Shown piece after piece: positions 22,648-34,380 of a stretch of DNA of 64,000 bases. Both the position numbers and the translations under genes were made by a program. The stretch lies in contig CM019063.1 of the NCBI GenBank assembly GCA_009667805.1, forward strand, positions 195,342,954-195,406,953, in the 5' to 3' direction. The stretch is from Leptobrachium leishanense (Eukaryota > Chordata > Amphibia > Anura > Megophryidae). Every line of letters starts with the position of its first letter. Position 1 is the stretch's first letter. The notes under the pieces were generated by a model. That model saw only the letters and a program-made list of their open reading frames with translations. It had not been told where the DNA came from and ran no database searches.

Positions 22648-23262
22648 GGGTTACTCACAGAGCACCGAAATGACGCCAACATTTTGGTGTTCTGTAGTTC
22701 CCTGCACTTCAGGGAATAAAATTTACCCACCCTGCAGTGAATTCACCATTCACCGCAGGGTCCCCAAAGTGTATGGAGTCGGCCGCTGTATGCTGCCACC
22801 GCAAACCCATGGCCTGCTGTTTTCAAAAAGAACTACTGAACGAAAATGTCTGGAATTTACATATAAGATCCTATGATTGATAATAAAAAGTTCTGTTACA
22901 GAAAAAGAAGAACCGATTTTAAAAAAAAAAGGGGGGGGGATTTTGCCAAAAAATTCTGAAAAATTACTAAATGGTTCTAAAAAAAAAATCTATAAATAAA
23001 TACTTTTTACTGCAGATTAAAATAATAAGTGGTTTATTAGATATTGCATAAAAAACGGGAATATTTTTAACATTGAAACCTATGGGGTTCACCTGAATAC
23101 CTGAACCTGCTGATTGAAACCACCGAACATCAGGGTATTTCACTGACATTTCTCTGCTGTTTGGTGTTCTCTGAATAGATTAACCATTACTTCTCTATGG
23201 GGATTTGCACTGCCTTCAAACAGCACTGTACTTGCTGGCAGTTCGCCAAACTTGTGTGTGAG
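22648..23262. mobile_element. MITE, GTTATTCAGAGAGCACCGAAAT family, copy 1
   Basis: It begins GTTACTCACAGAGCACCGAAATG and contains CTCTGAATAGATTAACCATTA, GGGGATTTGCACTGC and AGTTCGCCAAA, all in the same order as the copy at 27918-28533. The right terminus is missing or replaced near hAT C. Confidence 0.6.
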
Positions 23263-23275
23263 CATATCACCAGAG

Positions 23276-24938
23276 CAGTGGTGTACTTAGAGGAGTGGCA
23301 GAGGGCGGGCTGCCCCAGGTACCAGTGATTATTGGGGTGTCATTAGGGGGTACTAGGAGGTGCCACTGTCACTGTGTGTCAGCTTTGAGCTGTGTTCTCA
23401 AACAACGAGCAGCAGAGCATGGCGTTTGCATACGGAATAAAATCGAATAGAATAAAAATCCCCCTCTCCTTCCTCCATAGCTCCTCCCCTGCCCCGCAGC
23501 AGCTCTAGGAGGGGGATGTGATTTGTGTCCAGAGAGAGAAGATGACAGTAAACAGCAGGTAAAGGGGTATCAGCAGAATATGAAGCCCTGTCTGCTTACT
23601 GCTGTTTAAAGTGGACCTTTCCTTAACCAGCACTGCAGTGATAGAAATTTGTCACTGAGCTGCCTGGCTCCTGGTGAGGCTGCGTGCGTGCAGGTCACAC
23701 TCGGTCCGGCCAGTCAGGTGGTATGGAGTCTCAGTACCACCTGACTGGCTGAACCACGTAACACGCACGCAGCTGCCCACCCTTTCGTTAACATGGACTG
23801 TCACTCTATTCTGGACTGAACACCCACCAGGAAGGGAATCAAAGCCACGGTGCACCCTCTGGCAGTGGCACCCCACTGCTGACAAGATGGCTCCATGCAC
23901 AGGCACAGCCGCGATCCTAACGTGGCCTGGAGGGACCTCCTGCTGAGTCTGTACACAGTCCCTGCTGACTCTGCACACAGCCCTACCGCGGACAGAGGCT
24001 GGTAAATGTAGAATAAATAATTGCTGTGTGCTCATATACACTCGGTTTGCTGGGAGTTTTATTGCAGTGGATTCTGATGCACTCATACACACCACACATT
24101 GCATTGCTGGGAGTTTTATTGCCGTGGATTGTGATGCGCTGACACACACCACACATTGCATTGCTGGGAGTTTTATTGCAGTGGATTCTGATGCACTCAT
24201 ACACACCACACATTGCATTGCTGGGAGTTTTATTGCTGTGGATTCTGATACGCTGACCCGCACATTGCATTACTGGGAGTTTTATTGCTGTGGATTCTAA
24301 TACACTCATACACACTGCACATTGCATTGCTGGAATTTTTATTGCTGTGGATTCTGATACGCTGACACACACCAAACATTGCATTGCTGGGTTTTATTGC
24401 TGTGGATTCTGTGATACACACTGCATAGTACTGTGAGTTTTATTGCCTTGGAGCTCTGGGATACACACTGCACATTACTGTGAGTTTTATTGCTGTGCAG
24501 TTCTGTGATATGCTCATACACAGTGCACATTTCTGTGGGTTTTATTGCTGTGCAGCTCGGTGATACGCTCATATGCAGTGCACGTTTCTGTGGATTTTAT
24601 TGTTCAACCAATTAGAGCGGCTGTGATCCAGTATACTTAACATGCGTGGCTGTTCTTTGTAAAAATGCTTGAATTTAAACATTTCATAATTTTATTTATC
24701 TCAATAGATACATTTGAAATGGTATACAAAATATACAAGTAGGCAATTGGTATCCACTTTTAATATAAAGAGAGGAAAAGGCGGAGCTCTAAGAGGAAAA
24801 GGTGGAGCTTAAAGAGGAAGGGTGGGGATTAACCAGGAAGAGGTGTGGCCTTGACAGGAAGGGGTGTCTCAAATTTAAATTAGGGGGTGCACGAGTTTAG
24901 TCAGGCCTAGGGCAGCACAAAACCTAAATACACCACTG
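23276..24938. mobile_element. hAT-type element C with internal minisatellite
   Basis: The ends are CAGTGGTGTACTTAGAGG and CCTAAATACACCACTG. No matching 8-mers flank it (CACCAGAG against TCTATGCT), so one side may be rearranged. A hairpin with arms around CAGTCAGGTGGTA lies at about 23711-23748 and echoes the CACCTGACCAG hairpins of hAT A1 and A2. The minisatellite is at 24040-24600. No transposase is visible. Confidence 0.75.
24040..24600. repeat. 52-60 bp minisatellite, TTTATTGCTGTGGATTCTG unit
   Basis: About ten units combine TTGCTGGGAG, TTTTATTGCAGTGGATTCTG and ATGCACTCATACACACC. The distal units (after about 24415) drift to CTGTGAGTTTTATTGCTGTG and GTGATACGCTCATA forms that match the short array at 20425-20570. 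Confidence 0.92.
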
Positions 24939-24945
24939 TCTATGC

Positions 24946-25503
24946 TAGACTACATGACCCACCATTGTGACATGTTAAAAGAGCTAAACTGTCCGTCGCT
25001 GGAATCTAGACGCACCCTTCACCTTTCCAACCTGGTATTTAAGAGATTTTCTGGGAAGCTGCCACCCTACCTGAATAGACTGCTTCCCCCAGCAGCTCCC
25101 TCATCCTATAACCTCCGATCCAGGACCAGCACCTTACTTGCAATACCACAATACAAAAAGAAAGCGACTCGGTCCTCATTTTCCTACAGAGCACCGCAAT
25201 TATGGAATAACCTCCCAGACGCCAACAAATCACCCAGTCTAAAGTCACTTAAGAGCTCCCTATTAACATACCTCAATACAGAATGCACCTGTAAACATGT
25301 AACATAATGACTATATTACTTACATATTTATTTTCTGTGTTAATCTGTATATTTGTGTTTTTGTTTTTAATATCTTGCATTTATTACTCTGTATTTTTGT
25401 AACGACTGTAAAATTTCAATGTTCTTGAACCCAGGACATACTTGAAAACCAGAGAAATCTCAATGTATCCTTCCTGGTAAAATCCTTTATAAATAAATAA
25501 ATA
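24946..25503 (+). mobile_element. LINE-B 3' fragment (CR1/jockey-like C-terminus), copy 1
   Basis: The frame at 24942-25307 carries the conserved C-terminal segments ELNCPSLESRRTLHLSNLVF, SSYNLRSRTSTLL and SFSYRAPQLWNNLPD. It is followed by a 3' UTR ending CTTCCTGGTAAAATCC and an (ATAA)n tail. The copy is heavily 5' truncated. Two further copies are at 45.5-47.5 kb and 56.0-57.8 kb. The precise clade (CR1, Rex or jockey-like) is inference. Confidence 0.85.
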
Positions 25504-26390
25504 ATAAGACTAATAATACTAATAAAACGAATAAGTCAGCGTGCTGGCATGCAGTCAGGTAAAAGGGAGAAAAAGGTTGTCATTTACTCACAAATGTCAG
25601 TCACTCTGCTGGCATGCCACTGAATGTGTGTGACAGGAAAACTTTGAAAAGGGAATAACACAAACGTTTCCTATATATGTGCAATAAAACATGACCCATA
25701 TATAAGGAGTGATTCCCTTTAAATGAGCATGACGTATGTTGATCATACTGGTGCAATTTAAGTGTAAATTTGGGGCTGCTAATCGCCCTTATTTATTTGA
25801 AATTCATGTCCCATATAGCTAACTCACAATTTTATGCAACAACGTTTTAGTACAATATGCCTGTAATATACAGTCTTATAACTGTAGCAATTTTATAATA
25901 TAACTGTATAACTTGCAGAATTGATCATTGTTGGGTAATTGCTTTTCTGTTCCATTGTTTTCTGTTAAATTGACTCCGTATGTTTTTACTTTTCTTGCAT
26001 TTTACATACCAAAACATTCTAATATGTTATTGATCTGGTGCCTTTCATTGAAAAGACTGCATAGATCATTATGACATCAACATAAATCACAATGTACATC
26101 CCTTTGGCATCTTGTGTGCCAGAAAAATAAGCATGCCTCTGCCTTACATGGTGAAAAGCCTCTCTTTGTGAGAGCATCATTCATAATTTTATTCCGTGTT
26201 CTTACTGTCTGAGACCATAAATCCTCTTTTGAAATTTGCATAATTGAGTCTGTCTTTTAGGATTTTCAGATGGTTGTGGGTGTTCCCTGCTGTGGTCCTC
26301 CTTAACCCTTTCTTATAATAAAGTACTTTTGATATTTACTTGACTTGCATTCTATTTCTAAACACCGTCTGACCATTGTAACTGCAATAT
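25504..26390. other. Unassigned AT-rich sequence
   Basis: No gene or element recognised. Confidence 0.4.
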
Positions 26391-26521
26391 ATCATCCATT
26401 ACAGGACACGTTCAGAGGTCTTGTGGATCCAGCCTTGTTGCTTCAGAGCTGTTTTGGCAGCATTATGGGGAACATACATGATATTAGGCAGGTGGTTTTA
26501 ATGTTGTGGTTGTTCAGTGTG
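26391..26521 (+). mobile_element. Tc1-like 3' relic
   Basis: The segment ends GGTGGTTTTAATGTTGTGG and TTGTTCAGTGTG, a terminal sequence used by a Tc1-like family whose ends read CACTGAACAnCCACAACATT. Immediately before it, GACCCAGCC-like coding remnants of a transposase C-terminus are visible but decayed. The left end is not found. Confidence 0.6.
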
Positions 26522-26551
26522 TATACCCAGGTAGATCTGTACATAGCTTAA

Positions 26552-26977
26552 GGCTAGGGTCAGACAAAAGCATTTTTCCCCGCGAACGTGAAAAAGTGCG
26601 TCCGAACGCATTGACGTATTTTTTCACGGAATGCGCAAAAACGGTCAGACGACGCGCATTGTCGGGCGTGATTTTGTACGGATCGTCAATAAAACTCTTT
26701 TTGCATCTGGACGTTATGTAGGCTGGACATTAGCAGTGTCGGACATCTCCTAATCCTGCAAACACGCCGCTATGCCGCAGCTGCGCACCCAGTACGTCAG
26801 TACTAGCGGTTCAGCGTTCTCAGAAATTGCGTTCAAATTCCACTTGCGTTGCACGGCCGGACTTTTGTGCGGCCGTACATTGTATATTGGCCGTCATTGC
26901 CCGTCATCTGCTGCTAGTGCGGCCGTATTTATGTGCGCCAGAACGCACGTTAAAAGTGCGCTGGTCTGACCCCAGCC
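26552..26977. mobile_element. Harbinger MITE copy, 426 bp
   Basis: The ends are GGCTAGGGTCAGAC and GTCTGACCCCAGCC, flanked by TAA on the left and TTA on the right. It is collinear with the copies at 15177 and 42179 and shares GACGTATTTTTTCACGGAAT and the GGACGTTATGTAGGCTGGAC segment. Confidence 0.88.
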
Positions 26978-26991
26978 TTACAGGGCATTAG

Positions 26992-27850
26992 TGTCACGGG
27001 GGCACCCGGCGTGAGCCAAAGTGGGCCCGTTGTTCGGGATAGATAGCCCTTTAGGCAGGATAGCTGCTGGCTGGAAGACACGCAGATCTAGGAGACAAGG
27101 TAACCAGACAACAAGAGACACAGAACAGGAAAACAGGCAGGCAAGGGTTAAGGAAGAGAACAACCATATATTGGCACCCAGCAGCACACTAAAGGGAGCC
27201 CTAATCTAGGATACGTCCCTTAGAACAGATGGCCATTCTAAGGGAGGTGACCTCACTCCTCGGTGACACACAGAACCAAACGACCGGACAAGAGGGAGGA
27301 ATCCAGAGACGTGGCAATAAACAAGAGCCAGAATTAGAAACCAGAAAGGGATATCAGACAAGGTAGGAGGTCAGTACACAGGAAATCAAAGAGCATAAGG
27401 AATAACATGCTAGAGTAGTCAGCGAACCAGGCCAACGTCATACACAGTACATCGGAGAACAGAGAAACACACAGATCAGAATAAACCAACCTATAACAAC
27501 AGACAAGGCAACTGGAGAGGCAGACTGACTAAGGAAACAAGAATCCAGAAATCAACTGAATACTCGAAAACAAGAAAATATAACAGAAGTAAATACTAGC
27601 TCAGGAACAGATCCACAGGGAAAACCTCAGGGAGCAATGTGACTCATATGCTGGAACCCTGAGCAATGGGAGAGGCTGCCTTATAAAGGGAGCAGGCCAG
27701 AGCAGACAGATCAGGTGGTGCAAGACCAGACAGGCTACAGGGAATTCCTGGAGCGGAGGGAGAGCAAGGAATGGCCCAGACAGAGGTAAGAGCCAGCCCG
27801 GATCACTCTCATAACAGGGATCAGGGCTGGAAACGTGTTGAAACGTGACA
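26992..27850 (-). mobile_element. Solo LTR, 859 bp, 5-bp target duplication ATTAG
   Basis: The sequence starts TGTCACGGGGGCACC and ends GAAACGTGACA, so it has TG...CA termini. ATTAG occurs directly outside both ends (26987-26991 and 27851-27855). A TTTATAAG box on the minus strand, near 27675, suggests that orientation. No internal coding region exists, so this is a solo LTR left by recombination. The 5-bp duplication suits a gypsy- or ERV-type element; the former is likelier given the neighbours. Confidence 0.87.
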
Positions 27851-27917
27851 ATTAGCCGACCCAAACCTAAAGAAATGTAAAGAGACTATGCCCCCAACAT
27901 TCTTAAAGGGATACTCT

Positions 27918-28533
27918 TTTAAGGAGTTATTCAGAGAGCACCGAAATTTCTTCAAAAAAGATGATCAGCTGCCGAACTGGTAAAAAAAAAAAGGGAACCC
28001 TGCTATTTTAAAAAAGGTTTTTAAAACAATGAAAATGCATGGAAATACTAAAAAAGGTCCTAAAAAAATTATAATATGTTACAGAATAAAAAACTACCAT
28101 TAAACAAAATCTAAAAAATCCAGAAAGAATTTAAACATAAAAAGGCTGTTTGCTTAAACTGAAAAGAATAAGCAGTTGAATAAAAAATTATTAAAAACAT
28201 TTTTTTTTCCACTGACACCTATGGGATTCGCCTGTTTAATCCTGGTGAACCGAATCACCGAAAATCTAGGCATTTCATCAAGATTTCGATGTAGTTTTGC
28301 ATTCTCTGAATAGATTAACCATTACTTCTCTAATGGACAATTTCACTGCTGCCCAAGGTTGCCGAATTGCTGTGATCTGCAGCGAACTGCACCGTACTTC
28401 GCTGACAATTCGCCAATATTTGGTGAATTGACAGCTTTCTGAATAGATGAACTGCCACGAAATTGCACCATACTGTGAAATTAACTGTTCAGTGTAATTC
28501 AGTGGCAAGTTCGACTCTTATTGAATAACCCTT
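27918..28533. mobile_element. MITE, GTTATTCAGAGAGCACCGAAAT family, copy 2
   Basis: The left end is GAGTTATTCAGAGAGCACCG and the right end is CTCTTATTGAATAACCC. The interior includes TCTCTGAATAGATTAACC and GAACTGCACCGTACTTCGC. It is AT-rich in its left half, with no frame. Ends with GGTTATTCA suggest a Tc1/mariner or hAT MITE. Confidence 0.68.
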
Positions 28534-28559
28534 TTAAAAATAAAGTTCCTTTTTTTGGC

Positions 28560-29262
28560 CTTAAATAATTGGGCAGGTTCTGCTGACAGCTTTTGCTCAA
28601 CTGGGAAATCCCTGATGCATTCTACGCAATTTTGCTGCTATGTAACTTGAGTAGCGTAGGGGAACCACAAATTGCGCAGCGCTGTAGAACTTGCCCATTT
28701 TATGTATTCAAGTTCCGTAGTGCCTGCACATAACGATGGATTGGATATGCAATGCCTGAAGCAGATCAATGCCTGAAGAATCCTGTTCTATGGGCAAGCG
28801 TGGTTGTGAGCTCCTTGCAAGATCGCCCAGCGCCATGGAGGAATAGCAGAGGGACTATTTGTTCCCAGTCTCACTCTGCTGGTAGTTGGAGGAAGCAGCG
28901 GATCGCACCGCCCTCTCCACTGCGGTATGAGATGTAAGTAAGGGATTTTGGCTAGGGGGGGTTCATAGTTTGTTAGGTGATTTTGCTAATTCAAAATCAC
29001 TTAACACCAACTTTGAGGAGATGGTATACCTCAGTGAAATATCATCTCCCGGGTGGAAGCGCAAGCTACTTTGGAAATAGCTTGCACTTCTTTGCTGAGT
29101 TGTACATTAACGACTCCTATACAAAGTATAGGCGAGGTTAAGTTACATTAACCTTGTGCAGGGAATGGCTATATTCGTGCTGGAAGCCAGCGGAATAACA
29201 ATTCCCATCGATATGATAACTACTGGAGACGTAGTTAATGGCAGCTATGTAATGGGGCCCTT
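28560..29262. mobile_element. Diverged MITE related to the GGGCTCTATTACA group, copy 5
   Basis: It contains TGTTCCCAGTCTCACTCTGC, GGAAGCAGCGGATCGCACC and CAAAATCACTTAACACC, which recur in the copy at 60.8-62.1 kb. It ends CTATGTAATGGGGCCC. The left boundary is uncertain. Confidence 0.5.
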
Positions 29263-30210
29263 AGTCTATGTGGAGTTGCTATGTTTACTACAGCAGTGGT
29301 TACATTTACACCAGGGTTCACATAGAGTCCGTGTTCTCTTTGACAGAGAGGTCATTATTAGCACCCTCACATAACTGCAATCATGATTCCGCAGGTCAAC
29401 TGGATCCTGTGTAAAATCACCCTGCTGTGTGCATCTAGGAATCCATTACTCACCGTTTGCATCTCAGGCCTACTAAACCACCAAAAAAAAAAAGGTCATT
29501 TAGGGGGTCTCAAAACAACTTCTGCTCCATATCTAACAAGGGCTTAGGGTGGCTCAGTGAAACAATATATATATTTAAAAATATGTGAATTAACAATGTT
29601 ATAATGACTTCCATTAAATTCTCATTCATCAGTTCCATAATGAATTCTGGTTTTGGGTTGTTCATAGCCTGTTTCAAAATCCTCCTTTACAGTTTCTAGA
29701 TCCCCTCCCCTCCCTTGTAATATTTTTGCATGGATTTCCCAGGAATTGCTCTGGATGTCATTTTCTAGCCAAACATTTACAGACAAAAGGCTCTCCTTTC
29801 ACTTTGTTGGAATATATATTATTTTCCACAGGGATCCGTTGTTCAGCCTTTGATGGTGAAGAAATACTCGTTTAACTTTCCTAGCGTGCATTTGAAGTCG
29901 TTTTCCTATAAGATGTATAAAATAATAAGAAACACATTTTCAGAGTTTTATCTGCAATAAAATACAACAAACCTTTCAATTAAGAAAAATACTTCCAAGT
30001 GGATGCAATGATTTGTCCTAGTTTGGGAATACTTACTTAATATGCATGAGATTCAATGTTGTTTTGTGTCACCTGTCACATAAAGCAATGAGTGCACCAT
30101 TGCTTCAAAGATGAATATATCTATTTTTCATGCTGTGGGATTACACGTTTATTAGCAGTTGTGAGGCCATATATTGACAGAAAATTATATATTTTTGTCA
30201 TGTCTTATAC
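29263..30210. other. Unassigned sequence
   Basis: No gene or element recognised over about 950 bp. Confidence 0.4.
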
Positions 30211-30424
30211 CAGGGCTCAAAATTTCAAGTCCCAAGCTCTAGCCAGGCCTTAACTCTGACCCTAAACACACCATCTTAAATTATCTTATGAAATGACACT
30301 GTTAAATGTTTTATTCAGAATAAAGTTCCAAAAATAAACAACAACATTACAAACATTAACATAAAGCATTGTAAACACAAAGGAAAATAAGTACTTTACA
30401 TCAATGGGGATGCAAAAAATATCA

Positions 30425-30680
30425 GACATCAGACCCTAGATACATGAACACCCACAAACCACAGATACTTGTTTACCCAGACACAGTCCCCAGATACATG
30501 TATACCCAGACATCAGATCCTGTAAAGTGCAGCGGAAACTGTTGGCACTATATAAAAGACGACGATAATAATAATAATAATCAGATCCAAGATACATAAA
30601 TACCCAGACATCAAACTCAAGATACATGTATATCCAGACATCAGACCCAAGATACATGTTTACCCAGATATCAGACCCCA
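30425..30680. repeat. About 30-bp minisatellite, CAGATACATGTATACCCAGA unit
   Basis: About six units of AGATACATGTATACCCAGAC plus ATCAGACCCA are visible. They are interrupted by a short L2-type tail at 30521-30581. Confidence 0.88.
30521..30581 (+). mobile_element. 61-bp L2 tail insertion with target duplication CAGATCC
   Basis: TGTAAAGTGCAGCGGAAACT, GTTGGCACTATATAAAAG and an (AAT)n run form just the terminal piece of an L2-type 3' end. CAGATCC occurs on both sides (30514-30520 and 30582-30588). This looks like a very short, 5'-truncated retroposition event, although the surrounding minisatellite also contains CAGACCC units. Confidence 0.72.
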
Positions 30681-31029
30681 GCGTGAGCAGAGCGAGGGAC
30701 CGTTGACTCGTGGTGCTGCGTGGTAACAGACAGGCAGGGTGCAGCCGTAAGAGAACCACCAGGACAGAGCAGGCATGGGCGGCAGACGTCTGGCGCGCCC
30801 TCTCTGATGTTATCAAAGGGGACCGCCAGCTGGTCAGTTGGTCGCCATTTTGGATTCTCCGTCTCGTGGCATGGCCTAAAAATAAACACAGCTGCCACCG
30901 GTGTACACAGCACAATCAGAACAAAATAATTTTTTGTGCTGCCTGCAGGTGCATTTTCACTCGCTCTCACTTAATTTCCACTCGCCAAATGCTAGTAGGC
31001 AAGTGGAAATTTTGAGCCCTGTCTTATAC

Positions 31030-32632
31030 CATCTCATGAGCAGAGCAGAATTCTCATACAAGTTATTGTGGTGTTTTTGTTGTGTGTTTTGCTTTCGTTC
31101 AGACACAATATTAGGTTAATGATATGAATTTTGGAAGCTTGATATATTACTCTGTAGGAAAAGTGAATAATCTGTGCCCAGATACATCCTCTGAGAACAC
31201 CAGTGTCCTTTTCATAAAGTTTTTGATGAGCACATTTGAAGTTCCAGGGCAAAACCGCAAAGGAGCATATTCACTTTCAGATATTACATTTTCCACATTT
31301 TTTACTGGTGGATGTGCTAATAACCTTGGACCATATCACAACCTGTAGGCAAAGCTCAGCGATCAAGCTATACTGCATAATGGCTCGAGCGCTGTTCTTA
31401 AAGGAACACTCTACACATCCTGACCACTTTATCTTTTTTAAGTAGCCAAGATGTGAGGAGTACCCCCCAGCCCAGCCAAACTGGCCAAAACGTTGGATAA
31501 AGTGGAGGAGTTTCCTCCACCCCACCCAGCATCACCAGCAGCTGAGGAATTAGAATTTTCTGGCTGCTGGTACTAGTTCGGTTACTAGGTACGTTGGCAC
31601 GTACAGAGTGTTAGTGATAGTTCACAGAGGGACTGCGATGGTTAGAGAATGATCGATTAGAGTTGAACTATGAGAGTCCCTTCCTTGCACACCAACAACA
31701 CATTGATGCTCTCCTGCGAGGAACTGCTATGCCCCAAACCAATTTCTAAAGAGATGAGAGGCACTGCAGATCAAGGCAACGTTTCGACGTCAAGGCCTTG
31801 GCATGATTAAGGCCTTATGGGCCAAAAGGTTTTCTTGATTTTCCGTCCTAAATAAAGATCCGCATATACTACACCTGGAGGGCCTCTCATCTTCTTGGAC
31901 TCTGATCTTCTTGGACTCTGACTTGTCTCTCCTGTGTAAAATAACTCCTCTTAAAAGATTCTAAATAAATATTTATAACTCAAATTCTTACCAGAAGACT
32001 GTGCAAATAAAGGAGAGACTGGACCTTGCACGGTAAACATGTCTAGCTTTGATAAACACATTTGATTTGTACATTGAAGAAAAAATTAACTCTAAAAAAA
32101 TCATCACACCATGAACTAGACTTCTCAGTACCCTGGATGATATTTTTTCAAAGTTCATTCTGTGATGGTGGAAGACACCACAGCGTTGTTGTGTACATTC
32201 CTTACTGTAGTTTGAAAAACGTCTTGTTTTTTATTAGAACCTTTTAGATGGCAGAGTATCCAAGGTCTATGGTCATAATTAATGATCTCTTGCTTGGAAC
32301 TAATTAGAGATAAATTCCCTGGTGGTCAACGGTATCGCTAAACTGATCTACCTGTGCAAGAACCCAACACTTTCTTCTGCCTTGTTGTTGCTTTAGTTTT
32401 TCTCCCACTTTGTAAAATATCCTGAATTAGTTACGACACACAAACAGATGAACTGGAAAAAACACAAGAACAATGTTCCACACAGCTACTTTTCCAGTTC
32501 AGTTATTTTGGTCCAGAATTTGTAATTCCCTTGGAATTATTCACCTCTTTTCAGTTTAGCAAAATAACTTTTAATGTGTTAGTTATTAACCAGGTAGTTG
32601 TTGGGAATTAACAATGTATGTGGACATTTTAA
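31030..32632. other. Unassigned sequence
   Basis: No gene recognised. Around 31775-31840 the motif AACGTTTCGACGTC and a following AATAAAG recall the ends of Penelope-like elements, but this is too weak to call. Confidence 0.35.
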
Positions 32633-33009
32633 GGCTGGTGTCAGACGAGCCAATTTTGTACGGACTGTGCGTCCGTGCAGTACGGACGCACATTCTGACG
32701 GAAGACGCGGTAGTGGCCACACGGTCTGACGGATGTAGGAAAAAATGGAAGAGGAGAGACCAAATTAATAGCCAAAGTGGTAAATAATGGAAAAAAGGAT
32801 AGAAAAAGACATTTTGTGAAAGCCGGACTTTGTCACACACATACTCAGGCATCACATTCCAGCACACGTAAATAATGACACCGACAACAATGTAAGAAAA
32901 ATAAATTTTTATCCACAACAAAGGGAAAAATACTGCAACAATATATTCACTGCATAAATTGTTGCAGTACAACGCATATCACATGAAGCATATAGAAAAA
33001 TAAATAACA

Positions 33010-33560
33010 CTACAAATCCTCATAGTGAGGCGCATCAGGGTCATGAGGACCCTGCATGTACCTGCCCTGGTACTCAGTGTCTGGGTGTGGATGGGGCATG
33101 GCACCAGGAGACATGGGTGCGTGTTGAGGCTGGGCATAGCTGCGGCGGTAGTAGCCACCAGCATGATGCGGTTGAGGTACAGCACCAGGAGGAAAGGGTG
33201 CGTGTAGAGGCTGGCTATGGCTGTGGCGGTTGTACCCACCAGCATAGTGTGGGTCAGCCACAGCAGGACGGGACACGGCCTGGTGGTGAGGCCGGGACAA
33301 GATGCTGTTGAGCTTGTCGATGCTGTACCGGCAAAACTCCAGTTTTTCCATATGTCCATCCTCTGCAGCATCGGCAAACATGAGCTGAAGAATGCCATGT
33401 CGCCACTCTCTGCCAGAATGCATGGTGGTGGTGGTGGCTGGTGCTCCTTCATAAAGCTCAGCATGGCCTGTTCAAAGTTGTCACCTGCTGCCCTACCGTC
33501 TGGACGCGGTGCAGTTGTGCGAGCTGTCGTCACTGGCACCTATCCAGCAGCATCCTCCTC
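33010..33560 (-). pseudogene. BESS-containing C-terminal part of Harbinger MADF/BESS protein
   Basis: On the minus strand, DNFEQAMLSFMKEHQ is followed by MAFFSSCLPMLQRMD, which fits the BESS protein-interaction motif (FFxSLLPxL...). Then, in another frame, MEKLEFCRYSIDKLNSIL and a Pro/His/Gly/Tyr-rich tail end at a stop at 33010-33012. The frame changes near 33350 and can be explained by one missing base. In Harbinger elements this Myb/MADF-type partner binds the ends and helps nuclease import. Its N-terminal MADF part lies 1.4 kb upstream at 34978-35313, on the other side of the nuclease relic. Confidence 0.75.
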
Positions 33561-33866
33561 CTCCTGCTGTGACTCTGCCCCACATTGCTCCATATCCACG
33601 GAGCAGCTGGCGGATGCACTTGGCAGCATGGGTTGTTGCTCCTGGGACCCGATGGTGATGGATCCATGATAGTGGTTGTGGGCTCCAGGGTCCTTTGCAG
33701 GAAGGTGAGTTGCTCAGCATATATATAGCTGCGGGTCTGTTTCGCTCCAGACTTCTGGAGAAGACCTCTTCCTCAGATTGCGGACATTATTGTCGCAAAC
33801 AGTTTGCCATTTGACAAGGGCTTCCTGTGCTGCAAAACATGACAAGAATGACATAGGTTAAGTTCA

Positions 33867-34380
33867 TTGAATGTGATCACATTACACTTTGACCTTTTTC
33901 CTAGGTATCTTGGTAGTGGCTGCAGTCTGCAGGACCTGCATTATAATTGTTGCATTGGCAGATCGACAGCTGGTGAGATTGTACGCAAGGTGTGCCAGAC
34001 AGATTGGAAACGGGACCCTGAACATCCCCAGAACCACACCTTTGCCTGGCAGTGACGGGACAGTCCCATATGCATTTGTGGGGGATGAGGCATTTGGCCT
34101 GTCAACACATTTGCTGTGCGCATATTTTGGGACAGACCTGACTGTCAAGATGCATGTGTTCACCTATTGCCTTTCGAGGGCGAGACGCTATGTGGAATAC
34201 TCATTCGGCATCCTGAGCAGCAAATGCAGAATATTCCATATACTGTATGTATATGTGGCAGTTTGTGTTGATATTGTGTTGGTGCGTCTTTGCATAATTT
34301 TGTTCGTGGGAGGGATGGTTTTAATTTTGAGGATTCCCTGACAGTTATAGGTTTTGAGGAATATGAAATTTATGACATTA
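33867..34380 (+). pseudogene. Harbinger (HARBI1-like) DDE nuclease, internally deleted
   Basis: The N-terminal segment RYLGSGCSLQDLHYN...RSTAGEIVRKVCQ lies in one frame (33900-33990). After a frame change, GNGTLNIPRTTPLPGSDG, VPYAFVGDEAFGLSTHLL and LSRARRYVEYSFGILSSK follow (about 34000-34240). The middle of the protein, which should carry the first catalytic aspartate region, is missing, so about half of the usual 350-400 residues remain. The glutamate in RYVEYSFG is kept. The segment stops where the solo LTR begins. It cannot be active. Its orientation is opposite to the MADF/BESS parts on either side. Confidence 0.8.

Larger units (their letters stand above)
30211..31021. mobile_element. 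hAT-type element D, perfect 8-bp target duplication
   Basis: The ends are CAGGGCTCAAAATTTC and GAAATTTTGAGCCCTG, a perfect 16-bp inverted repeat. TCTTATAC flanks both sides (30203-30210 and 31022-31029). It carries a minisatellite at about 30425-30680 and, within that, a 61-bp L2-tail insertion. No transposase is present; the 159-codon minus frame (30436-30915) is not a recognisable protein. Confidence 0.92.

Noticed and set aside
33087..33669. Plus-strand frames opposite the BESS region
   Set aside because: They are shadows of the minus-strand BESS-type coding sequence.
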